Source of the DNA: CAYVBE01 sp964448935
GTDB lineage: Bacteria; Planctomycetota; Brocadiia; SM23-32
Assembly (NCBI GenBank): GCA_964448935.1
Contig: CAYVBE010000050.1
Location: 1 to 21,884 of the forward strand
Length of the DNA stretch: 21,884 nt
Direction: 5' to 3'
Shown: positions 15,266-21,884 of the stretch, one piece after another
Layout of the letters: every line of letters begins with the position of its first letter
Numbering within the stretch: position 1 is the stretch's first letter
The notes under the pieces: model-generated
What the model was told of the DNA's origin: nothing
Databases searched by the model: none
What the model saw: the letters and a program-made list of their open reading frames with translations, nothing else
Program-made: the position numbers and the translations under genes

Positions 15266-16251
15266 ACGTCCTGTTGACCGGCGGCAACGGTTTCCTCGGC
15301 AGCCACGTGCTGGACCGGCTCCTGGCCGAGGGGCACGAGGTGCGGCTCCTGCTCCGGAAGACCAGCAACACCAAGCACATACGTCCGCACCTGCAGACCG
15401 TGGAGGTGCGCTACGGCGAGTTGCGCGACCCCGCCTCCCTGGAGCGGGCCGTGAGCGGGATGGAGGCCGTTGTGCACTGCGCGGCGAAGACCACCGCCGT
15501 CCACCGCCGCACCTACTACGAGGTAAACGCCGGCGGCACGCGCAACCTGGTGCGGGCCTGCGCTGCGCGCGGGGACGGGCTGCGGCGCTTCGTCCAGGTC
15601 TCCAGCCTCTCCGTCACCGGACCGGGCACCGTGCCGCATCCCGCGCGGGAGGATGACCGGCCCCGGCCGGTTTCCCACTACGGGCGCAGCAAGAGGCTGG
15701 CGGAGCGATACGTCCGGCGCATGCGGACGCCGCATGTGATACTGCGCCCGGCGGCCGTCTACGGGCCGCGCGACACGGATTTCTTCACGGCTTTCAAGAT
15801 GGTGCAGGGCGGGCTGATGCCGCTCATTGACGGCGGCCGGCAGCTTTTCAGCCTCATCTACGCCCCCGATGCCGCACGGGCCGTGGCCCGCGCATTGACC
15901 TCGGCCGCCGCGCCGGGGCATACTTACCACGTCGCAAATCCAGACCCGCTCCCCCAGCGGCAGTTTCTGGAGTGCATGGCGGAGGCTATGGGCGCGGAGC
16001 CGCTGCGGATCCCGCTGCCGCACCTGCTGCTGTATCCGGTGTGTCTGGTGCAGGAGGCCATCGCGCGGGTGACCGGGCGGGCCGGCATTCTGAATCTGCA
16101 GAAGATACCCGAGTACGCCGCACGCGGGTGGGTGTGCAGCACGGCTGCGGCGGCGCAAGACCTGGACTTCACCGCCGGGACAGGCGTGCGCGAGGGCGTG
16201 AAGGCGACCTACGACTGGTACACCGGCCACGGCTGGCTGGAAACCCCCTGA
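15262..16251 (+). CDS. cerR: NAD-dependent epimerase/dehydratase, probable ceramide reductase (CerR-like)
   Basis: This extended short-chain dehydrogenase has 329 residues. The nucleotide-binding motif TGGNGFLG begins at residue 6, with HCAAKTTAV as the NNAG-like strand and VNAGGTRNLV after it. The catalytic set is S114/S115 in QVSSLSVTG with Y140 and K144 in YGRSK. LRPAAVYGPRD is the usual 3-beta-HSD/epimerase feature. In Caulobacter and related bacteria a protein of this class reduces the 3-keto group of the (N-acyl) long-chain base. The position right after spt and the bCerS-like gene fits that job. The start is GTG at 15262, overlapping the previous stop (GTGA); an upstream open frame from 14998 is a shadow. 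A hydrophobic patch near LLLYPVCLVQEAIA might help membrane binding. A sugar-epimerase role is possible but fits the context less well. Confidence 0.78.
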   Translation: MNVLLTGGNGFLGSHVLDRLLAEGHEVRLLLRKTSNTKHIRPHLQTVEVRYGELRDPASLERAVSGMEAVVHCAAKTTAVHRRTYYEVNAGGTRNLVRACAARGDGLRRFVQVSSLSVTGPGTVPHPAREDDRPRPVSHYGRSKRLAERYVRRMRTPHVILRPAAVYGPRDTDFFTAFKMVQGGLMPLIDGGRQLFSLIYAPDAARAVARALTSAAAPGHTYHVANPDPLPQRQFLECMAEAMGAEPLRIPLPHLLLYPVCLVQEAIARVTGRAGILNLQKIPEYAARGWVCSTAAAAQDLDFTAGTGVREGVKATYDWYTGHGWLETP

Positions 16252-16261
16252 GCGAGCACAC

Positions 16262-17239
16262 ATGCGCGGATACCGAACACCGGACTACCTGACCCAGGCA
16301 TACCTGGTGGCCGTCGGGCTGCTGGTGCTGCTGTTCCACAACCGGAGCGTGCCCTGCTGGGCGTTGCTGGTAGGCGGTCACGCGGCTCTTGTGGTGGGGG
16401 TGCACGCGCTGATCCGGCTGGACACCAGGCACGACAGCCGCCTGCTGGACATGCTGCACGGGTTCTATCCCATGCTGCTGTTCGCGTTTTTCTACTGGGA
16501 GACGCACATCCTGGACTCCATGTTCCTGGCCGGCCCGCTGGACGCCGCGGTGCTGGCTTGGGACGAGCGCCTGTTTGGCTGCCAGCCCAGCCAGATGCTC
16601 GTGCAGTGGCTGCCGCACCTGGCGGTGAGCGAGTTCATGAACCTCAGCTACTTCTCGTATTACATCATGATTCCCGGCGTCGGATTCGCCCTCTATTACC
16701 GGGACAGGACGCGGTTCTTCAAATACATGGCCACCATCTGCACGGTCTTTTTCTTCTGCTACCTGATGTATATCTTTCTGCCCGTTCTCGGGCCTTATGC
16801 CACGCACGAGATGACGCCGGAGATGCTGGCTCTCCTGGAGCCGCGCATAGTGGCCCCGCACCTGCAGGCCGGACCCATGCACCGACTGATGGGCCTCGTG
16901 TACCGCTACCTGGAGCCCGCCGCGGGCGCAGCCTTCCCCAGCAGCCACGTGGCCATCGCGGTGACAACCCTCACCTTCACCTGGCGTTACCTGAAGAGGA
17001 TTCGCGCACTCCACCTGGCGGTCGTGGTTTTTCTGGCCGTCAGCACCGTTTACTGCGGCTACCACTACGCGGTGGACGTGCTGGCCGGCATCCTCTGGGC
17101 GGCGATTTTCGTGCCCGTGGCGGAGGTCTTCTGGGGTCTGACCACCGGGGGCGGTCGCGATGTGCCGCCGCCGCCCGCTGATTCAACTGAACAGACAGAT
17201 TTACTCGACGCACGAGAGGAGCACAGCGATGGGATTTGA
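16262..17239 (+). CDS. PAP2/AUR1-like integral membrane enzyme, candidate sphingolipid head-group transferase or phosphatase
   Basis: The protein has 325 residues and about six transmembrane segments, from LTQAYLVAVGLLVLLFH to the last helix near 275-293. It has the PAP2 catalytic motifs: FPSSHVA (H229) and YCGYHYAVDVLAG (H268 and D272). These match the His-His-Asp arrangement of lipid phosphatases and of AUR1-type inositol phosphorylceramide synthases. The region ILDSMFLAGPLDAAVLAWDERLFG followed by FSYYIMIPG resembles the PAP2_3/inositolphosphotransferase branch rather than small PgpB-like enzymes. The classical KxxxxxxRP first motif is not evident, as in the AUR1 branch. It lies 10 bases after the reductase gene. 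A step on ceramide after the first three enzymes is therefore attractive, either head-group transfer or dephosphorylation of a phosphorylated intermediate. The donor is unknown. The polar tail overlaps the GH172 start by 11 bases. Confidence 0.75.
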   Translation: MRGYRTPDYLTQAYLVAVGLLVLLFHNRSVPCWALLVGGHAALVVGVHALIRLDTRHDSRLLDMLHGFYPMLLFAFFYWETHILDSMFLAGPLDAAVLAWDERLFGCQPSQMLVQWLPHLAVSEFMNLSYFSYYIMIPGVGFALYYRDRTRFFKYMATICTVFFFCYLMYIFLPVLGPYATHEMTPEMLALLEPRIVAPHLQAGPMHRLMGLVYRYLEPAAGAAFPSSHVAIAVTTLTFTWRYLKRIRALHLAVVVFLAVSTVYCGYHYAVDVLAGILWAAIFVPVAEVFWGLTTGGGRDVPPPPADSTEQTDLLDAREEHSDGI

Positions 17240-18302
17240 TGGACTCGGAGTGAACTTGGGCAACCTGTGGAGGCTTTCGGACGCGGAGTCGCGCTCCATC
17301 AGCGCGGAGACCCCGACGGGCGCCAAAGGGCAGGGAGGCCGGGCTACCGACGGCACAGGCGCCCAGGCGGCCCGCGATCTGGGACAGGGCTGGAAGGTAT
17401 CCCCCTGCATCCACCTGGAACCCGGCGAGCTGCGCACCCTCGCCGACATCGAAGGGCCGGGCGCCATCCAGCAGATATGGATGACCCCCAACGGCAACAC
17501 GCGCTTCCTCATCCTCAGGTTCTACTGGGACGGCGCCGAGCAGCCGGCCGTCGAGTGCCCGCTGGGCGATTTCTTCGCCTCCGGCTGGGGCGAGTATGCG
17601 CACGTCAACTCAATGGCCATCTGCGTCAACCCGCGGAACGGGATGAACTGCTACTGGCAGATGCCGTTCCGGAAGGCGTGCCGCATCACGGTCGAGAACA
17701 TCGCCGAGGAGGGCGCCACGCTCTTCTACCAGATCAATTACACCCTCACGGACGTGCCGGAGGACGCCGCCTACTTCCACGCCCAGTTCCGGCGCTCCAA
17801 TCCGCTGCCCTATGGGGAGGTCTATACCATCCTGGACGGCGTCGAGGGCCAGGGCCACTACGTCGGCACCTACATGGCGTGGGGCGTCAACAACAACGGC
17901 TGGTGGGGCGAGGGCGAGATCAAGTTCTACATGGACGGCGACGATGAGTTCCCCACCATCTGCGGGACGGGCACGGAGGACTACTTCTGCGGCGCATGGG
18001 GCTTCGGTGTGGAGGGCGGATACGGCGTTTTCAGCACGCCCTACGTCGGCATGCCGCAGGTGATAACCCCGGACGGCCACGGCCGCAGCCAGGAGCGCTT
18101 CGGCCTCTACAGGTGGCACATCCCCGACCCGGTGCGGTTCAAGGAAGACCTGAGCGTGACCATGCAGGCCCTCGGATGGCGAAGCGGCGGGCGGTACCTG
18201 CCGCTCCAGGACGACATAGCCTCCGTAGCCTACTGGTACCAGACCCCCCCGGCCGCCCCCTTCCCGGAACTGCCCGGCAAGGACGACCTCGAGGTCATCT
18301 GA
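17229..18302 (+). CDS. GH172 (DUF2961) family glycoside hydrolase
   Basis: The protein has 357 residues and belongs to the DUF2961 family, now GH172, whose characterised members act on fructofuranosyl or D-arabinofuranosyl linkages. The N-terminus GVNLGNLWRLSDAESRSISA is highly typical, followed by KGQGGRAT, GPGAIQQIWMT, ILRFYWDGAEQPAVECPLGD and the signature GTGTEDYFCGAWGF. The Glu in that signature (E250) is a candidate catalytic residue. No signal peptide is visible, so it probably works in the cytoplasm. The start ATG at 17229 has GAGAGGAG about eight bases upstream; the open frame from 17160 is ignored. It overlaps the PAP2 gene by 11 bases, so it is likely on the same transcript. Its stop is only 3 bases from the end of the convergent coaX gene. 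Whether it serves the sphingolipid pathway or unrelated sugar use is unclear. Confidence 0.9.
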   Translation: MGFDGLGVNLGNLWRLSDAESRSISAETPTGAKGQGGRATDGTGAQAARDLGQGWKVSPCIHLEPGELRTLADIEGPGAIQQIWMTPNGNTRFLILRFYWDGAEQPAVECPLGDFFASGWGEYAHVNSMAICVNPRNGMNCYWQMPFRKACRITVENIAEEGATLFYQINYTLTDVPEDAAYFHAQFRRSNPLPYGEVYTILDGVEGQGHYVGTYMAWGVNNNGWWGEGEIKFYMDGDDEFPTICGTGTEDYFCGAWGFGVEGGYGVFSTPYVGMPQVITPDGHGRSQERFGLYRWHIPDPVRFKEDLSVTMQALGWRSGGRYLPLQDDIASVAYWYQTPPAAPFPELPGKDDLEVI

Positions 18303-18305
18303 CGC

Positions 18306-19079
18306 TCAAGGCCGGCGCTCGATAGCTGCCGTCATGCCGAGGAAGACGAGGTCCGGCTCGGGCCGCGTCCGGTCAGCGGGCAGGGCGGGGTGCAGGCGCT
18401 CGGCGTCCCCGCCGGTGAGGAGGATGGGGCAGTCCCCGCTTCCCAGGGCGCGGTCGTATCGCTCCACCAGCCGGAGCACGCCGCCCGTGCATGAGGCGTG
18501 GACGCCCAGCCGGATGGCCTCCTCGGTATTGCGGCCGGGGGCGGTCGGTTCGCCGTCCATCTCGACCTCGGGCAGGAAGGCCGCTCCCTCGTGCAACGCA
18601 CGGGCGGCCAGGGCGAAGCCCGGCGCTATGGCGCCTCCCGCGAAGGCGCCCGAGGCGTCCACCAGGTCCACCGTGATGGCTGTGCCGGCGGAGACCACGA
18701 TGCACGGCGCGCCCGCCAGCTCCCGCGCACCGAGGGCCAGCAGCAGCCGGTCCGTTCCCACCCGCTCCGGCTCGGGCACGTCGGCCGGCATGGGCACCGG
18801 AATGTCGGTGCCGAAGAACTCCATCCGCCCGCCGCCCATCTCTTTCCACGCGCACCGCAGCGGCTCGTCGGCCTCCGGCCGGACGGAACACGCCGCCGCC
18901 CGAGCCGCGACCGGCCGGATGTCCGCGTCTATGAGCAGCTCCCGCAGCCGTCGCCCCAGGTAATCCGTAGGGCAGGTCGGCAGGCGCCCGATCCGCTCCC
19001 ACGCGCCGCCGTCCCGCCGGGCCACCTTCACGGACGTATTCCCCACGTCGAAGCCGTAGACCGGTGCCTTTTCTGCCAT
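18306..19079 (-). CDS. coaX: Type III pantothenate kinase
   Basis: This enzyme phosphorylates pantothenate with ATP, the first step of coenzyme A synthesis, in the cytoplasm. It has 257 residues, the normal length for CoaX. Motifs in order: FDVGNTSVKVA with D11 in the phosphate-binding turn, VGTDRLLLALGA with D110 (catalytic base position), VSAGTAITVDLVD, FAGGAIAPGF and TGGDAERL. In most family members the third motif is D-A-G-T-A, with an Asp 20 residues after the GxDR Asp. Here that position is S130, an unusual replacement of a residue linked to monovalent cation binding in this family. The frame opens at 19103, but the promoter implies transcription starts near 19106. The ATG at 19079 has GAGG nine bases ahead, so it is preferred. 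It faces the GH172 gene and diverges from the GH78 gene. Confidence 0.92.
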   Translation of the reverse strand: MAEKAPVYGFDVGNTSVKVARRDGGAWERIGRLPTCPTDYLGRRLRELLIDADIRPVAARAAACSVRPEADEPLRCAWKEMGGGRMEFFGTDIPVPMPADVPEPERVGTDRLLLALGARELAGAPCIVVSAGTAITVDLVDASGAFAGGAIAPGFALAARALHEGAAFLPEVEMDGEPTAPGRNTEEAIRLGVHASCTGGVLRLVERYDRALGSGDCPILLTGGDAERLHPALPADRTRPEPDLVFLGMTAAIERRP

Positions 19080-19112
19080 GGTCGCCATCCTCGTCTGCCT
19101 CAAGTCGTGCGA

Positions 19113-19140
19113 ATTATACCAGATGTCCGCCGCCGGCCAA
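19113..19140 (-). promoter_or_regulatory. Promoter of coaX
   Basis: On the minus strand, TTGGCC (19140-19135), a 16-base spacer ending in TGG, and a perfect TATAAT (19118-19113) form an extended -10 promoter. Transcription would begin about 25-30 bases before the ATG at 19079. Confidence 0.7.
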
Positions 19141-19166
19141 GAAGACCGCCAATCCGTCCCCTTCGC

Positions 19167-19252
19167 TTGACACGCGCCCCGCGTTCGGCGAGGCTTTTAG
19201 CCTTGTGAGGCAAACCGACCCGACACCGCACAATCACACCGGAGGAGCAGAC
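19167..19252 (+). promoter_or_regulatory. Upstream region of the GH78 gene with -35-like box and overlapping hairpins
   Basis: A perfect TTGACA stands at 19167-19172, but no good -10 box is found at normal spacing, so the promoter is uncertain. Two short inverted repeats share bases: AGGCT-TTT-AGCCT (19191-19203) and GCCT-TGTG-AGGC (19200-19211). They could form alternative RNA hairpins. A strong ribosome binding site, GGAGGAG, precedes the ATG at 19253. Confidence 0.3.
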
Positions 19253-21884
19253 ATGTCCGCGCCCGGCCAGCCGCTGAAGCTGCGTTGCGAGTATAAGGAA
19301 AACCCCCTCGGCCTCGACGAGCCGCGCCCGAGGCTGAGCTGGATCGTCAACGATGACCGCCGCGGGGCGCGCCAGTCGGCATACCGCGTCCTGGTCGCCT
19401 CCTCGCGCGAGGCACTGCAAACCGACGAGGGCGACCTGTGGGATTCCGGCAAGGTGGACTCGGACCAATCCGTCCACGTGGAATACGCCGGCGAAGAACT
19501 CTCATCGCGCGAGCGCTGCTGGTGGAAGGTCCGCACCTGGGACGCCGACGGCCAACCCTCCCCGTGGTCGGACGCCGCATGGTGGGAGATGGGCCTGCTG
19601 GACCGCGACCAGTGGGGCGCGGACTGGATCAGCTTGCCCCAGCGCGAGCCGGGCGCCAACCAGCCCGCGCCGTTCCTGCGCACCGAGTTCGACCTGGACG
19701 CAACCGTCCGCACGGCGAGCGTTTACGTCACCGCGCGGGGTCTCTTCGAGCTGCGCATCAACGGCCGCCGCGTCGGCGATGACCGCCTCGTGCCGGGCTG
19801 GACCGATTACCGCCGGCGCATCCAGTATCTGACCTATGACGTGACCGAGCACCTCCAACCCGGCGCCAATGCCGTCGGCGCCATCCTGGGCGACGGCTGG
19901 TTCTGCGGGCGCATGGGCTGGGAGAAGGGCGAAGCCGTCTATGGCGCGCAGCCGCAACTCATGCTCCGCCTCGAAGTCGAAACCGGCGCCGGCGTCAAGC
20001 CCGTCGTCACCAATGCCGCCTGGCGCGCCACCACCGGACCCATCCTGTCCTCGGACCTCTATGACGGCGAGACCTACGACGCGCGCCTGGAGATGCCCGG
20101 CTGGGACCGGCCGGGCTTCGATGATACCGACTGGTCCCGCGCGGGCGTCTTCGAAGATCAGGGCGCTTCGCTCGATGCCAAGGTGTCCCCGCCCGTGCGG
20201 CCCGTGCAGGAGGTCCCGCCGATCGAGGTCACCGAGCCGGAGCCGGGCGTGCACATCTACAACCTCGGCCAGAACATCGTCGGATGGGCGCGCGTGCGGC
20301 TCTCGGGCCGCGCCGGGCAGACCGTCACCCTGCGCTTCGGCGAGATGCTGAAGGACGATGGCACCCTCTACACCGCCAACCTGCGCTCCGCGAAAGCCAC
20401 CGACCGTTACACGTTCGCCCAGGACGGCGAAGTCACCTGGCAGCCGCACTTCACCTTCCACGGCTTCCAGTATGTCGAAATCACAGGCGTGGACTCTGCC
20501 CCGCCCCCCGATGCCGTCTCGGGCGTCGTGCTCCACAACGACATGCAGCCCACCGGCACGTTCGAGTGCTCCCATGACCTGCTGAACAAGCTGCAGAGCA
20601 ACATCCGCTGGGGCCAGAAGGGCAATTTCCTGGAGGTCCCCACCGACTGCCCGCAGCGCGACGAGCGCCTGGGCTGGACCGGCGACGCGCAGATATTCGT
20701 CCGCACCGCGTGCTTCAATTTCGACGTGGCAAACTTCTTCACCAAGTGGCAGCGCGACATCGCCGACGCCCAGGGCCCGAAGGGCGGCATACCCCCCATC
20801 GTGCCCAACCTCAGCATGAAGGACCTCGGCGAAGTCAACGGCGGACCCGCATGGGCCGACGCCGTCGTCATCTGCCCCTGGACCATTTACCGGTGCTACG
20901 GCGACACGCGCATTCTGGAGCGGCACTATGGCTCGTGCCGCCGGTTCATCGGCAGCCTGGAGGAGCGCAGCCACGACCTGATCCGCGCCGACGAGATGGA
21001 GGTTGCCTGGGGCGGCTTCGGCGACTGGGTGGCCATGGACGCTCCCGGCGACGATCGGGTCGGCGCCACACCCAAAGGCATCATCGGCACCGCGTATTTC
21101 GCCTACTCCACCTCGCTGGTCGCCCGCATGGCGCGCCTGCTCGGCAAGGACAATGAGGCGAAGGAGTTGGAGCAGCTCCACGGGCGCATCGTCGAGGCCT
21201 TCAACCGCCGGTTCGTCACCGAGGAGGCCCGGCTGGTGGGGGACACCCAGACCGCCTACCTGCTGGCGCTCGCCTTCGACCTGCTGCCGGAGGAGCAGCG
21301 CCCGGACGCGCTCGGCTACCTGGTGCGGCTGATCGAGCGGAAGGACTACCACCTGACCACCGGTTTCGTGGGCACGCCGCTGCTCTGCCCCGTGCTCGGG
21401 CGTTTCGGCCGGGCCGACGTCGCCTATAAACTGCTGCTCCAGACCACCTACCCCTCGTGGCTCTACACCGTCCTGCAGGGCGCCACCACCATGTGGGAGC
21501 GCTGGAACAGCTACACCAAAGAAGACGGCTTCGGGCCGGTCGGCATGAACTCCTTCAACCACTACGCCTACGGCTCCATCGGAGCCTGGATGTACCGGGT
21601 GGTCGCCGGTCTTGATCTGGATGATGCCGGGCACAAGGGGCTGGCAATACATCCCCAGCCCGGCGAGGGGCTGGAGGGCGCAAGCGCCGCGCTGGAGACC
21701 CTCTACGGCCGGGCCGAGAGCGCCTGGAGCATCGAGGACGGCCGCATGACGCTGGAAATAACCGTCCCGCCGAACACCAGCGCCCGTGTCCGCCTCCCCG
21801 CCGCCCGCGCGGAGGAAGTAAAAGAGGGAGAAACCCCGCTGGAAGAAGCCCCCGGCATAACCGCCGTGCACCAGGAAGGGCAGG
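19253..21884 (+). CDS. GH78 alpha-L-rhamnosidase, 3' end cut by the window
   Basis: This enzyme removes terminal alpha-L-rhamnose from glycosides or polysaccharides by the inverting mechanism. 877 codons are visible without a stop; GH78 enzymes often have about 900 residues, so little is missing. The order of domains is typical: an N-terminal fibronectin-like part (KENPLGLDEPRPRLSWIV, CWWKVRTWDADGQPSPWSD), the Bac_rhamnosid_N domain (AYVT-like VYVTARGLFELRINGRRVG, VGAILGDGWFCGRMGW), a beta-sandwich (GLYNLGQN-like HIYNLGQNIVGW), the (alpha/alpha)6 catalytic barrel and a C-terminal beta domain. Catalytic candidates are D465, E471 and D478 (general acid) in DCPQRDERLGWTGD, and E749 in TMWERW, the general base by analogy with BsRhaB. 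No signal peptide is seen, which suggests cytoplasmic action on imported oligosaccharides. The start follows GGAGGAGCAGAC. The gene diverges from coaX. Confidence 0.95.
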   Translation, partial: MSAPGQPLKLRCEYKENPLGLDEPRPRLSWIVNDDRRGARQSAYRVLVASSREALQTDEGDLWDSGKVDSDQSVHVEYAGEELSSRERCWWKVRTWDADGQPSPWSDAAWWEMGLLDRDQWGADWISLPQREPGANQPAPFLRTEFDLDATVRTASVYVTARGLFELRINGRRVGDDRLVPGWTDYRRRIQYLTYDVTEHLQPGANAVGAILGDGWFCGRMGWEKGEAVYGAQPQLMLRLEVETGAGVKPVVTNAAWRATTGPILSSDLYDGETYDARLEMPGWDRPGFDDTDWSRAGVFEDQGASLDAKVSPPVRPVQEVPPIEVTEPEPGVHIYNLGQNIVGWARVRLSGRAGQTVTLRFGEMLKDDGTLYTANLRSAKATDRYTFAQDGEVTWQPHFTFHGFQYVEITGVDSAPPPDAVSGVVLHNDMQPTGTFECSHDLLNKLQSNIRWGQKGNFLEVPTDCPQRDERLGWTGDAQIFVRTACFNFDVANFFTKWQRDIADAQGPKGGIPPIVPNLSMKDLGEVNGGPAWADAVVICPWTIYRCYGDTRILERHYGSCRRFIGSLEERSHDLIRADEMEVAWGGFGDWVAMDAPGDDRVGATPKGIIGTAYFAYSTSLVARMARLLGKDNEAKELEQLHGRIVEAFNRRFVTEEARLVGDTQTAYLLALAFDLLPEEQRPDALGYLVRLIERKDYHLTTGFVGTPLLCPVLGRFGRADVAYKLLLQTTYPSWLYTVLQGATTMWERWNSYTKEDGFGPVGMNSFNHYAYGSIGAWMYRVVAGLDLDDAGHKGLAIHPQPGEGLEGASAALETLYGRAESAWSIEDGRMTLEITVPPNTSARVRLPAARAEEVKEGETPLEEAPGITAVHQEGQ

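Noticed and set aside
17160..17228. Longer N-terminus for the GH172 protein
   Set aside because: The extra residues are the PAP2 gene read in another frame; the ATG at 17229 has a strong ribosome binding site and gives the typical family N-terminus.
18286..18297. Perfect 12-base palindrome GACCTCGAGGTC at the end of GH172 as a terminator
   Set aside because: It lies in the coding sequence, has no loop and no following T run.
19502..21871. Long open frame on the minus strand (789 codons) opposite the GH78 gene
   Set aside because: It has no recognisable motif, its composition is typical of an antisense GC-rich frame, and the + strand frame carries complete GH78 motifs.

Overview
The window is GC-rich bacterial DNA with closely packed, mostly + strand genes. 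It looks chromosomal: no integrase, transposase, phage gene, rRNA, tRNA or CRISPR array was seen. A lipoprotein, exported HEAT-type repeats with W-rich motifs, GH172 and GH78 glycosidases and short intergenic microsatellite tracts together suggest a Gram-negative environmental bacterium, perhaps of the PVC/Planctomycetota type. That placement is inference from gene content, not a phylogenetic result.

Left part (1-9076): a 366-base leader with a 9-bp tandem repeat precedes an S41 C-terminal processing protease, whose end overlaps the start of pyruvate kinase. After 101 bases comes a complete five-gene oligopeptide/dipeptide-type ABC importer: binding protein, two permeases and two ATPases. Its genes are overlapping or nearly so. 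The binding protein is unusual in having both a lipobox and a C-terminal transmembrane anchor.

Middle part (9092-12825): two leftward genes encode an exported HEAT-like repeat protein with a good promoter and a small Cys-rich membrane protein of unknown function. They are followed by a tract with 7-bp periodicity and then by a TSUP (TauE/SafE) permease fused in frame to a TPR domain and a disordered tail.

The most interesting region is 12839-18302. Behind a TTGACA-N17-TTTATT promoter lies an apparent operon for bacterial sphingolipids: serine palmitoyltransferase (spt), a GNAT-type acyltransferase of the kind proposed as bacterial ceramide synthase (bcerS), an NAD-dependent epimerase-type reductase (cerR) and a PAP2/AUR1-like integral membrane enzyme that could add or trim a ceramide head group. 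Junctions are short or overlapping. A GH172 (DUF2961) glycoside hydrolase overlaps the end of the PAP2 gene and so appears to belong to the same transcript. The first three genes would give 3-ketosphinganine, its N-acylated form and then (dihydro)ceramide; the fourth is a candidate for the next step.

Right end (18306-21884): a leftward type III pantothenate kinase (coaX) with a strong extended -10 promoter has Ser where the family normally has a conserved Asp. Divergent from it is a GH78 alpha-L-rhamnosidase, nearly complete but cut by the window end. Neither GH172 nor GH78 has a visible signal peptide, so both probably act on sugars inside the cell.
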